Source of the DNA: Kocuria sp. cx-455
GTDB taxonomy: Bacteria > Actinomycetota > Actinomycetes > Actinomycetales > Micrococcaceae
Length of the DNA: 64,000 bases
NCBI RefSeq assembly: GCF_014698015.1
Contig: NZ_JACXBS010000002.1
Span: forward strand, 1-64,000
Direction: 5' to 3'
Shown here: positions 10,310-19,031 of the stretch, one piece after another
Layout: every line of letters begins with the position of its first letter
How positions within the stretch are numbered: the first letter of the stretch is position 1
Program-made: the position numbers and the translations under genes
The notes under the pieces: model-generated
The model's database searches: none
Seen by the model: only the letters and a program-made list of their open reading frames with translations
What the model was told of the DNA's origin: nothing

Positions 10310-13300
10310 ATGTCTGCAGACGCGCCCACAGAACGCCCCGAGAACACCCCCCGGACCGGGACGGATTCCAGGGTGTCCTTGCGTGCATGGACCCGGCAAA
10401 TGGATGCCTATACGGGTCCGGACACGCTGCTGGAGTTCAATCGCGTGGACAACGTGTGCATTGACCTGGCGGAAGCCAATTCCTCGGGTCAGGCGCAATT
10501 GCTGATGGGTCGCCCCACCAGGCTGTCCACGATGATCCGTCATCAGGACCCCGCCTACGAACGCGCGGCGCGTTCGGCGCGTGCTCTGCGCACCAAGATC
10601 CACGAGCTCTCGGTCATGCATGGACTGGACGCGGCATATCTGGCGGCCGGAACGGCGTCGTGGTTGACCAACCCCGCGGTGGACGGGCAGCGGCGTTTCA
10701 TTGCGCCCGTGCTGCTGGCGCCGGTGACCGTGAAGCTGCGCCAGGACGGTAAGGACTTCGAACTCCAGATTGTGGCACCGGCACGGCTGAATCCCGCGCT
10801 GGTACGGAGGCTGCGCGAGGACTACGGCGTGGAGCTTGTCACCGGGGAAATGTCCCGGCTGGCCTACGGAACCCGTCGCCTGGATCCGGCACCCGTGTTG
10901 GAAACCTTGCGGCAACTGGCCGCGCACGTTCCCGGCATGCACGTGGATCACCAGTTGCTCGTGTCGACCTTCGCGGACCTGCATGAACGTCCCGCGGACG
11001 AGAAGGTCGTTGCTCGGACGGCATTCGTGCGAGATCTGGCGCGCCTGAAGAACAGCGAAGTGGGCAAGCTCCCGGTGGTTGAAGCGCTCGAGAACCGTGC
11101 CGAGCCCTTGGACCACCGAGACCCCGCCCAAGAATTGGCACTGACTGATCTGGACGAGAGCCAACAGGAGGTGGTGGACCTCGCTGAGCAGAGCGAAAGC
11201 TTTGTGGTGGGCACGCCCGTGGGCACCCCCGTGATCGACACGGTGGTGGCCACCGTGGGTTCGCTCGTGCACCGCAACAAGAGTGTCCTGGTGCTGGGCG
11301 AATCCCGCACCACACTTGCCGCTTTCACCCGCGCCTGGAATCGTCTGGGCCTGGATTCCTTGGTCCTGCCGCTGGGGTCGCACTTGAGCGACGACGACGT
11401 CGCGGAGCGCCTCGTGCGCGCCATTGCCCGCAACGAACGCGCCGAGGAACCGGACCTCGGCCAGCTTCACGAAGTCCTCACGCTCACGCGTGACCAGCTG
11501 CGCGGCCACGAGGAATCCCTGCACGCGGTGCGTCCACGCTGGCAGGCCTCGCCCTATCAGGCCATGCAGGCCCTGGCAGAGCTGACCGCACGCGAACCGG
11601 GCCCGCAAACGGCCGTGCGCTTCCGCCGCTCGGTGCTCGACGCCGTGTCCCACCGCTCCGAGGTCGAGAAGCAGTTGGAACGCGCCGCCCGACTGGGTGC
11701 CTTTGACGCCGAGACCCTGGCGGGACCGTGGAACGGCGCCCGGCTCGTCAACGACGACGAGGCCCGTGAGGCCCATCAGCTGGCCAAATCGCTGTTGCTC
11801 GAGTTGACCACCCTGAAGACCGGTGTCCGCAGTGTGCTGGCCGTCTCCGGGCTGCGGCCGGGGGTCACCATCCAGGAGTGGGCCCAGCAGTTGTCACTGG
11901 TGATCGAGGTGGGCGATTCGCTTGCGCACTTCACCCCGGACATTTACGACCGTCCCGTGACCGACCTGATTGCCGCGACCGCATCCGCGGGGTGGCGCCG
12001 GGATCACGGGATCGAGATGACCGGCCTGCAGCGCTCGCGGCTGCGCAAGGCTGCCAAGGAGTACATGCGCCCGGGGGTGCACATCTCCGATTTGCATGCC
12101 GCCCTGGTCAAGGTGCAGTCCGAACGGGACCGCTGGCGCACGTGGGCCACCTCCCTGGAGCAACCGGCTGTGTCCGAGCGGGCACGCGAGGTCCGTGACA
12201 TCCAACGCCGGTTCAGCGATGACCTCGAAGGTCTCTCGATCGCGTTGGAGGGCTCGGCCACCGTGGCCACGCTGGAATCCGCGGACGTGGAGCAGCTGGA
12301 AACCACGCTGAACGAACTCATCAATGACGAGGCCCACCTGGCCACTCTGCCGGAGCGGACCATGCTCCTGGACGACCTGCGTTCGCGCGGGTTGGGTGAG
12401 TTCCTGCAGGACATGCAGGACTGGAGAGTACCCGCCCACGAGGTGCGTGGTGAGTTGGAGCTGGCCTGGTGGCAGTCCGTCCTCGAGGCGATGATCAGCG
12501 GTGACGATTTCGTGGCCATGCCCCACGGACATGAACTGCGCCGCGCCGAGTCGACCTTCCGGCGCGCGGATTCCGCCCATGTTGCCTCCGCGCCCGCCCG
12601 CTTGACCCACGAGCTTGCAAACCGCTGGAAGCACAACATCAGGCGCAGGCCCGTGGCCGCCCGCCGTCTGCGGGACATGTTGCGTTCGGGCCGGGTGCGC
12701 CCGGCGCACTTGAGTGCGGAGGAAGAACTCGTCAAACAGCTGGTTCCCGTGTGGACCGCCAGCCCGCTTGTGCTCTCGGCCACCCTGGCCGAGGATCAGC
12801 ACATCGACACCGTGGTCATTCTGGATGCCGAGTCCACGCCGCTGGCGGCTACTCTGCCCGCCCTGATCCGCGCGGATCAGGTGATTGCGTTCGGTGACCC
12901 GCACGCCGGTAATCCCCACCCCTTCACGGTGGCACCGCAGCAGAACTCCGGCGACGATCCGCAACCGGTGGCCGAGCTCGAGTCCGCTTTCGACGCCTTG
13001 AACCGGGTGGTTGATCAGCGCGGGCTCACGTCGGTGCGCCGCGCCATGGACCCGCGCTTGTTCAACTACCTGAACTGCGCGTTCTACGACGGCGCGCTGT
13101 CTCGCCTTCCGCACGCCTCCGAGCTGATCAGCCCGACCACGGGCATGTCTGCGGAGTACGTTGCGGACGGCGTGGGTGTGCTGACCGCTGGTACGGAAGG
13201 GGTGCAGGCGCCTTCGGCGGAGGTCGCGCGTACGGTAGATCTGGTCTTCGCCCACGCGTTGCGCCACCCCGAGCGGTCCTTGGCCGTGGTGACGGCCAGT

Positions 13301-14107
13301 GCAATGCATGCCACGCGCGTGGCCCAGGCAGTGCAGCGGCGGTTGCGCGATAACGATGAGACGGCGGATTTCTTCGCGCCGGGTCGGGAGTCGTTCCGCG
13401 TGGTCGAGCTTCATCGCGCGGCGGGAATCGAACGCGACACCGTGATCTTCTCGCTGGGCTTCGGCCGGACTACCTCCGGGCGTTCCACCGCCAGTCTGGG
13501 CGCGCTGTCCGAGAAGGACGGCCGGCAGGCCTTCGTGCGCGGTATGACCCGGGCGCGCAGGCACACGCATATCGTCACGTCCATTCACCCCAAGGACACC
13601 GAGGAGCGCCGCCTGCAGCACGGTGCGCGGGACATGTACCGCATGCTCGAGTTGCTGTTCGGGGAGGCCACCGTGTCCGAGAAGGCTCAGGCGTCCGCCA
13701 CGAGTACCGCAGACGCCCCGGATGCCCTGGTCGCAGACCTCGCCCACCGTTTGAACCGGGCCGGTGCCACGGTACACACGGATTACGCGCATATCATTGA
13801 TGTGGTGGCCTACGCGGACACCGAGTCCCTGTCCGCCGGTGCCGTGATGCAACCGGGCCAGGGCGGCCAACCCCCTAGAATCCCCGTGGCCATGGAATCC
13901 GACGGATCGGATCGCAGTCGAGAACTGAGCGTGCGGGAGCGCTCCCGGCTGATCCCGCAGCAGCTCGAACGGGCCGGGTGGAACTACGTGAGTCTGTGGT
14001 CCGTGGAGGTCTTCACGGATCCGCAGACCGTGGCCTTACTGGTGCAGCGCTACCTGGGGCTGACCACTCGGATGAAGCCGAAAAGCACCGAGAACGCTCA
14101 TGAGTAA
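10310..14107 (+). CDS. Large SF1-helicase-like protein with degenerate ATPase motifs
   Basis: About 1,265 residues, cytosolic. The N-terminal 250 residues resemble the DUF4011-type region found in actinobacterial SF1 helicase-like proteins. The helicase core looks eroded. Where GxxGTGKT is expected (about residue 300) the sequence reads GTPVGTPVIDTV without the GKT. The Walker B/motif II region (about 830-865) reads VVILDAES and then FGDPHA instead of DEAS and GDPKQ. Motifs V/VI survive as DTVIFSLGFGRT and VRGMTRARRH near residue 1045-1085. ATG 10310 has AGGAG 4 nt upstream. It probably no longer hydrolyses ATP in the usual way. The next small gene overlaps its stop. Confidence 0.75.
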   Translation: MSADAPTERPENTPRTGTDSRVSLRAWTRQMDAYTGPDTLLEFNRVDNVCIDLAEANSSGQAQLLMGRPTRLSTMIRHQDPAYERAARSARALRTKIHELSVMHGLDAAYLAAGTASWLTNPAVDGQRRFIAPVLLAPVTVKLRQDGKDFELQIVAPARLNPALVRRLREDYGVELVTGEMSRLAYGTRRLDPAPVLETLRQLAAHVPGMHVDHQLLVSTFADLHERPADEKVVARTAFVRDLARLKNSEVGKLPVVEALENRAEPLDHRDPAQELALTDLDESQQEVVDLAEQSESFVVGTPVGTPVIDTVVATVGSLVHRNKSVLVLGESRTTLAAFTRAWNRLGLDSLVLPLGSHLSDDDVAERLVRAIARNERAEEPDLGQLHEVLTLTRDQLRGHEESLHAVRPRWQASPYQAMQALAELTAREPGPQTAVRFRRSVLDAVSHRSEVEKQLERAARLGAFDAETLAGPWNGARLVNDDEAREAHQLAKSLLLELTTLKTGVRSVLAVSGLRPGVTIQEWAQQLSLVIEVGDSLAHFTPDIYDRPVTDLIAATASAGWRRDHGIEMTGLQRSRLRKAAKEYMRPGVHISDLHAALVKVQSERDRWRTWATSLEQPAVSERAREVRDIQRRFSDDLEGLSIALEGSATVATLESADVEQLETTLNELINDEAHLATLPERTMLLDDLRSRGLGEFLQDMQDWRVPAHEVRGELELAWWQSVLEAMISGDDFVAMPHGHELRRAESTFRRADSAHVASAPARLTHELANRWKHNIRRRPVAARRLRDMLRSGRVRPAHLSAEEELVKQLVPVWTASPLVLSATLAEDQHIDTVVILDAESTPLAATLPALIRADQVIAFGDPHAGNPHPFTVAPQQNSGDDPQPVAELESAFDALNRVVDQRGLTSVRRAMDPRLFNYLNCAFYDGALSRLPHASELISPTTGMSAEYVADGVGVLTAGTEGVQAPSAEVARTVDLVFAHALRHPERSLAVVTASAMHATRVAQAVQRRLRDNDETADFFAPGRESFRVVELHRAAGIERDTVIFSLGFGRTTSGRSTASLGALSEKDGRQAFVRGMTRARRHTHIVTSIHPKDTEERRLQHGARDMYRMLELLFGEATVSEKAQASATSTADAPDALVADLAHRLNRAGATVHTDYAHIIDVVAYADTESLSAGAVMQPGQGGQPPRIPVAMESDGSDRSRELSVRERSRLIPQQLERAGWNYVSLWSVEVFTDPQTVALLVQRYLGLTTRMKPKSTENAHE

Positions 14108-14345
14108 CGAGCCCACGGCACATAACGCTACATCTGAGCAGACCCCAGAACCGCGCAATCGGCGCAGGGGTCAGCGACGGGCCACCGGCGGGCGTGCTCC
14201 GGACCCGAATCTGGCGGTCGATGATCCCGCACTGTCCGCTGGACCGGGTGATCCGGATCGAGCAGAGTCCGGTGCTACGGATGCACAGTCCGACCGCGAT
14301 TACGAGCAATGGTTGAAGGAACAGCGGCCGCCGCACTGGGGCTAA
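14100..14345 (+). CDS. Small conserved protein ending in WLKEQRPPHWG
   Basis: An 81-residue, highly charged and probably disordered protein without membrane helices. The C-terminal motif YEQWLKEQRPPHWG resembles the ends of small hypothetical proteins in other actinobacteria. Its ATG overlaps the stop of the helicase-like gene by 8 nt, which implies translational coupling and a shared function. Role unknown. Confidence 0.7.
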   Translation: MSNEPTAHNATSEQTPEPRNRRRGQRRATGGRAPDPNLAVDDPALSAGPGDPDRAESGATDAQSDRDYEQWLKEQRPPHWG

Positions 14346-14348
14346 CAA

Positions 14349-14389
14349 CTCGGTGTACCGGCCCCGCAATTCATGGGGCGGACCCCGAG
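14349..14389. terminator. Probable bidirectional terminator
   Basis: Imperfect hairpin between two convergent genes: CTCGG/CCGAG outside, CCG/CGG and CCCC/GGGG inside. It abuts the stop codon of the minus-strand SAF gene. Confidence 0.45.
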
Positions 14390-15064
14390 CTAGTTGGCGA
14401 CCAGCACCAATGATGTGCGTCCGGAACCGTCCAGGGCAGCTAGACCTGACGCCGTCTCGCGCGGGGCGGCCAACACCACCAGTCCGAGATCGGAATCGGT
14501 GCCCGAGGCCGACAACAGCGACGAATCCTGGCCCGTATCCGCGGGCGCGCTCCACAGAACGGTGACGGATTCGGCCACGGTCTTCAGGCTGTCGTGTTCG
14601 GCGCTGTCCGGCTGGTGGACCACGTCCACACTGTCACCGGGACGGATATGCCGCAGCACCGCGGGATCGCTCACCCGAATGCTGGCGGCAGTGGTGCCCT
14701 CCGCCTGACCCTCAAGCAGTCCGGGACCGAGCACGGCGGATTCGGTCAGGAACTGCCCGGGCACCAGGGCCACGGTTGCCGGTTGACCCGTCACGAGCGC
14801 GGGGTCCGTGAGAGCCCCGTCCGGAACCCAATCGACGGGGACGTCCCGGAGGTCCAGATTCGAGCTGGTTAATGCCTGCCCAGCTGGGATCGGGTTGACC
14901 ACGGTCACCACGGGGGAAGTCTGCGCGCTCGGGGGCGCGAAGCGCAGGATCAGCAAGGTGAGCGCCACGGCGCACAGTGCGGCGGCGACCAATCGATGAC
15001 GGCGGTTCACCGCCGTACGAAAACGCAGACTCAGCGGATAACGGGCGCGGGCTCGTGAACTCAT
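14390..15064 (-). CDS. SAF-domain protein (CpaB/RcpC-like)
   Basis: 224 residues. A basic cytosolic start, one membrane helix (about residues 24-43), then an extracytoplasmic SAF domain (about 50-115). CpaB-type SAF proteins take part in Flp pilus assembly at the membrane, but no pilus genes are nearby, so the role here is open. The start is supported by TAGCGT (minus strand, 15076-15071) 6 nt before the ATG, again a leaderless layout. It lies 110 nt downstream of the FmdB gene and may have its own promoter. Confidence 0.7.
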   Translation of the reverse strand: MSSRARARYPLSLRFRTAVNRRHRLVAAALCAVALTLLILRFAPPSAQTSPVVTVVNPIPAGQALTSSNLDLRDVPVDWVPDGALTDPALVTGQPATVALVPGQFLTESAVLGPGLLEGQAEGTTAASIRVSDPAVLRHIRPGDSVDVVHQPDSAEHDSLKTVAESVTVLWSAPADTGQDSSLLSASGTDSDLGLVVLAAPRETASGLAALDGSGRTSLVLVAN

Positions 15065-15174
15065 GCCGCAACGCTATGGAGTCCCGGCGGCCACGACTGG
15101 CCCCGCGGGCGAGGCGGACGCAAGTTCACGAACTCCCGCGTAACGAACACACTGTGGAGTGCGCCCGCCGCGGC

Positions 15175-15489
15175 TTAGGAGGTTGCGGAGCCGGAGTTAT
15201 TGCTCGCTGAGGAAGACGCCGCGGCCGTGACCTTCTCGGAGGCCCCGGATGACTCCGACTTCTCGGACGGGGCCGAGGAATCCGAAGCATCGGAGCCGGA
15301 GGACTTGGCATCCGAACGAGAATCGTTGCGGTAGAAACCGGAGCCTTTGAACACCACGCCCACGGTGTTGAACTTCTTGCGCAGCTGACCGCCGCATTCG
15401 GGGCACTCGGTCAGGGCGTCATCCGAGAAGGACTGACGAATGTCAAAGGCATGGCCGCAATTCTTGCAGCCGTAGGCGTAAACGGGCAC
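15175..15489 (-). CDS. FmdB-family zinc ribbon protein
   Basis: 104 residues. The N-terminal half is an FmdB-type zinc ribbon with CxxC pairs (CKNC near residue 8, CPEC near residue 28) and the usual start VPVYAYGC. The C-terminal half is a Ser/Ala/Asp/Glu-rich low-complexity tail. FmdB proteins are small putative regulators of poorly known function. GTG 15489 is chosen because homology begins exactly there and GAGGA stands 5-6 nt upstream; the open frame continues upstream only into the cyclo-ligase gene. It follows that gene by 47 nt and is probably cotranscribed. Confidence 0.85.
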   Translation of the reverse strand: MPVYAYGCKNCGHAFDIRQSFSDDALTECPECGGQLRKKFNTVGVVFKGSGFYRNDSRSDAKSSGSDASDSSAPSEKSESSGASEKVTAAASSSASNNSGSATS

Positions 15490-15536
15490 GGAATTCCTCA
15501 CTATGGGTTGGCACTGGTGTGGATCGAGTGCTAATT

Positions 15537-16184
15537 CTACTCCGCACGCGCCGAGGCGGGGGTGTGATCTTCGATGCCGCCAAGGGCCACAATGCCGCGT
15601 TCGGTCAGTGCCTGGGTCATGACAGCGTCGTGGGACTCGTGCGGGATGATGCCCGGCTGCAAAATCTCGTCGTGGAACACGCACGCGAGCATCTCCGGTA
15701 AGGGCTGCGCGGCCGTGAGCCGTTCCAGGAAGCGGTCGTAGTAGCCGCCCCCGAAACCCAGCCGAACGCCGTCGGCGCCCACCGCAACGGCCGGGATGAT
15801 CATGAGGCGGATTGTCTCGAAAACCTCTATGTCGTGCCGCGGCCCCACCGGCTCACGCAAGCCCGGCAGCGAACCCGACGCGAGGGCAACGCCCGGCCGC
15901 CACTGACACCACAGCATGGCGCGATCGGGCTTCACCACCGGGACCCACACCCGGTGGCCGCCGCGGTGGGCCGCCTCGAGTGCGGCCAGTAGCGGCGGCT
16001 CGGTGTCGAGGGGAAGGAAGGCAGCGAGGTCCCCGGTGGACGTCACGGCCAACTTCCGCATCAGGTGTCCGGCCAGCGCGCGCGACGCCGCCTCACGTAC
16101 CTCGGGCGAACGCCGACGCCGCTCGGCCAGGATGCGCTGCCGGAGGTCGGTTTTCGTAAGCTCGCCCGGGGGCCCGAATCCCAT
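15537..16184 (-). CDS. 5-formyltetrahydrofolate cyclo-ligase
   Basis: Converts 5-formyl-THF to 5,10-methenyl-THF with ATP, recycling a folate storage form. 215 residues, normal length. The family signature GFGGGYYDRFL is present near residue 150. The N-terminal TKTDLRQRILAERR segment with the conserved basic cluster matches the nucleotide-binding start of the family. The ATG at 16184 has no clear ribosome binding site; the frame stays open for another 520 nt upstream, but that stretch overlaps galU antisense. Divergent from galU with a 147-nt gap. Confidence 0.92.
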   Translation of the reverse strand: MGFGPPGELTKTDLRQRILAERRRRSPEVREAASRALAGHLMRKLAVTSTGDLAAFLPLDTEPPLLAALEAAHRGGHRVWVPVVKPDRAMLWCQWRPGVALASGSLPGLREPVGPRHDIEVFETIRLMIIPAVAVGADGVRLGFGGGYYDRFLERLTAAQPLPEMLACVFHDEILQPGIIPHESHDAVMTQALTERGIVALGGIEDHTPASARAE

Positions 16185-16319
16185 CACAACCCCGTCCGCG
16201 GTCGGTTCGAGCAGTGGTCGGTGACGGGTAATGGGCGGGCACCGAGTGTCCCTACACCCCGGCGCGATGACAAAGCCTGCATATTTCGCCTCAATCAGTT
16301 GCTCAGAAGGATCGTCCGT

Positions 16320-16325
16320 TAACCT
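16320..16325 (+). promoter_or_regulatory. -10 box TAACCT, leaderless galU start
   Basis: TAACCT ends 6 nt before the galU ATG at 16332, and there is no ribosome binding site. Confidence 0.5.
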
Positions 16326-16331
16326 GAGTCT

Positions 16332-17240
16332 ATGAGTCCTATTCAAACCAAGCGCGCCCACAAGGCGGTCATTCCCGCGGCGGGTCTGGGAACCCGTTTC
16401 CTGCCCGCCACCAAGGCCATGCCCAAGGAAATGTTGCCGGTGGTTGACCGACCGGCCATTCAATACGTGGTCCAAGAGGCTGTTGATGCCGGCTTGGACG
16501 ATGTCCTGATGATCACGGGACGTTCCAAGCGCGCCCTGGAGGACCACTTCGACCGCGTGCCCGCGCTCGAGGCGTCCCTCAACGAATCCGGGAAGGACAA
16601 GCTGCTCAAGGAGGTGGAGCACGCCTCCGACCTCGGTGAAATTCACTATCTTCGCCAGCAGGATCCCAAGGGGCTGGGCCACGCAGTGCTGCGTGCCAAG
16701 ACCCACGTGGGGGAGGACCCCTTTGCCGTACTGCTCGGTGACGACCTGATCGACGAGAGCGAAGATCTGCTGGAACGCATGATCGACGTCCAGCAGGCCA
16801 CCGGCGGGTCGGTCGTGGCCCTCATGGAGGTGCCGAAGGACCAGATCAGCGCCTACGGCTGCGCGGACATCACCGCGGTGGACGGTGAAGAGTACGTCCA
16901 GGTCAACGGCTTGGTGGAAAAGCCCTCACCGGATGAGGCACCGTCCAACCTTGCCATCATCGGCCGCTACGTGCTGCATCCCGAGATCTTCGAGATCCTG
17001 GAGAACACCCCTCCGGGGCGCGGCGGTGAAATCCAACTGACGGACGCCATGCAGACCATCTCCGACAAGGGCGATCAGGCGCACGGCATGTACGGCGTGG
17101 TCTTCAAGGGCCGGCGCTTTGATACCGGCGATAAATTGTCCTACCTCAAGGCCAACATCGTGCTCGCCTGCGAGCGCGGCGACCTGGGGCCGGACCTGCG
17201 CGAATGGGTCAAGGAATTCGCCAAGGATCTGCAGGACTGA
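16332..17240 (+). CDS. galU: UTP-glucose-1-phosphate uridylyltransferase GalU
   Basis: Makes UDP-glucose from UTP and glucose-1-phosphate, a precursor for cell-surface glycans. 302 residues, usual length. The nucleotide-binding signature GLGTRFLPATKAMPKEML lies near residue 20, and the GDDLIDE and EKPSPDEAPSN motifs follow in order. The ATG start is supported by the -10 box 6 nt upstream. It is followed after 13 nt by the GNAT gene. UDP-glucose could feed the glycosyltransferase cluster near 25.7-29 kb, though nothing in the sequence links them directly. Confidence 0.97.
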   Translation: MSPIQTKRAHKAVIPAAGLGTRFLPATKAMPKEMLPVVDRPAIQYVVQEAVDAGLDDVLMITGRSKRALEDHFDRVPALEASLNESGKDKLLKEVEHASDLGEIHYLRQQDPKGLGHAVLRAKTHVGEDPFAVLLGDDLIDESEDLLERMIDVQQATGGSVVALMEVPKDQISAYGCADITAVDGEEYVQVNGLVEKPSPDEAPSNLAIIGRYVLHPEIFEILENTPPGRGGEIQLTDAMQTISDKGDQAHGMYGVVFKGRRFDTGDKLSYLKANIVLACERGDLGPDLREWVKEFAKDLQD

Positions 17241-17253
17241 TATCCGGACGACC

Positions 17254-17898
17254 GTGAGCACTGATGTCGTGTGGCCGGTGAGCGTGCAATGGGCGCAGCT
17301 CACGCTGCGCCCATTGTCCATGCGCGACCGCACCGAATGGGACTCCGTCCGCTACCGGAACCGCGAATGGTTGGAACCGTGGGAAGCCAGCAACCCGTTG
17401 CCCGGGGGAGATCCGCCCACCTTCCGTCAGTTCGTCAGGCTCATGCGCACTCAGGCAAGACAGGGCGCGTCCCTGCCCTGGTTGATCACGGAGCTGAACC
17501 CGGACACGGACCGCCACGAGCTGGTGGGCCAGCTGAGCGTGTCCAGCATCATCGGGGGGTCATTCCGGTCGGCGAGCCTGGGGTACTGGGTGGACGCCGC
17601 ACAGGCGGGTCGGGGGATAGCACCCATGGCGGTCGCAATGGCCACGGATTACTGTTTCAAGCACTTGCATCTGCACCGGATGGAAATCAATATTCGGCCG
17701 GAGAACACCAAATCATTGCGGGTCGTGGAGAAACTCGGATTTCGGGACGAAGGATTACGCAAAGACTTTCTGCACATTTCGGGGCACTGGCGTGATCACC
17801 GAAGCTTTGCGTTGACGTCACCGGAAGTTCCCCACGGGCTGGTGCACCGCTTCACCGGTTCCAACGTACCTATGACCGTGCACAGGGGTCGGTCCTGA
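17254..17898 (+). CDS. GNAT acetyltransferase, RimJ/RimL type
   Basis: 214 residues. GNAT fold with the acetyl-CoA binding stretch AQAGRGIAPMAVA near residue 120 and the RimJ/RimL-type ending ENTKSLRVVEKLGF near 150-163. Members of this group acetylate protein N-termini or small amines; the substrate here is unknown. GTG 17254 gives the normal domain start; there is only a weak ribosome binding site. Only 13 nt separate it from galU, so the two are likely one transcript. Confidence 0.87.
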   Translation: MSTDVVWPVSVQWAQLTLRPLSMRDRTEWDSVRYRNREWLEPWEASNPLPGGDPPTFRQFVRLMRTQARQGASLPWLITELNPDTDRHELVGQLSVSSIIGGSFRSASLGYWVDAAQAGRGIAPMAVAMATDYCFKHLHLHRMEINIRPENTKSLRVVEKLGFRDEGLRKDFLHISGHWRDHRSFALTSPEVPHGLVHRFTGSNVPMTVHRGRS

Positions 17899-18006
17899 CG
17901 AGCTCGGCACGGGTACTCTGAAGAAAGCACCGCGTAGTAAAGCAGATAATGACACCACTGTAAGCAACACGGTGCTGTGCGGCTCAGAATTCGTCCCGCG
18001 CTCCCT

Positions 18007-18012
18007 TAGGGT
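18007..18012 (+). promoter_or_regulatory. -10 box TAGGGT, leaderless start
   Basis: TAGGGT ends 6 nt before the GTG at 18019. Confidence 0.5.
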
Positions 18013-18018
18013 GGGTTC

Positions 18019-18933
18019 GTGGGATTGACGTGGGTGAGCAGCTCGGCCGTTCTGGCCATCGTGTGCGTATTGTGCGCGGTATGGCTGACGCCGCGAATCC
18101 TGCGTCGTGAAGACACCCCCGTGCTGGCCCAAGTGGATGCGAGCGACCTTCGGTTCGATACGCCCCGCAACGGCCTCCAGCGCACAGCAGTGAGTCTTAC
18201 GCCCAAGACGTCAACCTATGAACGGGAGAGCACCATGGAGACGCCGGTAACGGAACCGTCCACCGCGGCAACCGCGCGCCGCCCCATGGCCGGCATACGC
18301 ATCCGATGGGATCGGACCCTGATTTTCCTGGCCGGGGCCATGTTGCTGTTCACCGCATTGCTCACCGGTGTCATGGCTCCCTTCACCGCCGTGACCTGGG
18401 CAGTGCCCACCGTTCTCACACTCTTGGGTGCCGGCTGCGTGGCGGGTCTGCGGTATCTCGCCGTCGAAGAGCAGAACGCGCGCCGCGCCCGCGGCTCCGT
18501 GAGCGCGCCGGTGCAGCAGCCCGAGCAGCAGCTCTTTGACAATGAGGACGAGAATCGTCAGGACGAGCAGGACCGTGAACGCCGTGCCATGGCCGCGCTG
18601 GATCTGCCCGAGCACGTGGAACACCCGCAGCACGAGGCGACCGGCACGAGCCACGAGCCCGCCTACACGGTGGACGAACTGCGTGCCGAAGCTCTCAAGG
18701 TCGCTCGTTCCACCGCACCCACGTTCGAGAACAAAACCACCTGGAAGCCGGTTCCGGTTCCCAAACCGCTGTACACGCAGGCTCCGGTGGTTCCCCCGCG
18801 CGAACCCGAGCCCCTGCAGGTGCCGCAGCGACCGGCCGCCAAATCCAGCACGTTGAAGGACGCCGCCGAGGCCGGTTCCCGCGAGTCGGCCGCACTCAAC
18901 CTGGACGATGTTCTGAAACGTCGCCGGGCCTAG
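18019..18933 (+). CDS. Unknown membrane protein with long acidic/proline-rich cytosolic tail
   Basis: 304 residues, not assigned to a characterised family. One helix at residues 4-22, a polar stretch, two helices at about 97-145, then about 155 residues that are Glu/Gln-rich and later Pro-rich, with the conserved-looking end LNLDDVLKRRRA. It resembles uncharacterised membrane proteins of Micrococcaceae. The GTG is supported by the -10 box 6 nt upstream. A strong terminator follows at 18973. Confidence 0.7.
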   Translation: MGLTWVSSSAVLAIVCVLCAVWLTPRILRREDTPVLAQVDASDLRFDTPRNGLQRTAVSLTPKTSTYERESTMETPVTEPSTAATARRPMAGIRIRWDRTLIFLAGAMLLFTALLTGVMAPFTAVTWAVPTVLTLLGAGCVAGLRYLAVEEQNARRARGSVSAPVQQPEQQLFDNEDENRQDEQDRERRAMAALDLPEHVEHPQHEATGTSHEPAYTVDELRAEALKVARSTAPTFENKTTWKPVPVPKPLYTQAPVVPPREPEPLQVPQRPAAKSSTLKDAAEAGSRESAALNLDDVLKRRRA

Positions 18934-18972
18934 CGCGCACCACCGAAAACCTTTCAAGAAGTATCTAGACAC

Positions 18973-19011
18973 CGCGCCGCGACCGTTCCCATGAGGGCAG
19001 GTCGCGGCGCG
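18973..19011 (+). terminator. Rho-independent terminator
   Basis: A perfect 12-bp stem CGCGCCGCGACC / GGTCGCGGCGCG with a 15-nt loop, followed by TTTCATAT. It separates the membrane-protein gene from the CYTH-CHAD gene. Confidence 0.8.
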
Positions 19012-19031
19012 TTTCATATCTATGGAGTGTC

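Noticed and set aside
16185-16706. N-terminal extension of the cyclo-ligase gene
   Set aside because: It is antisense to galU and adds sequence absent from the family.
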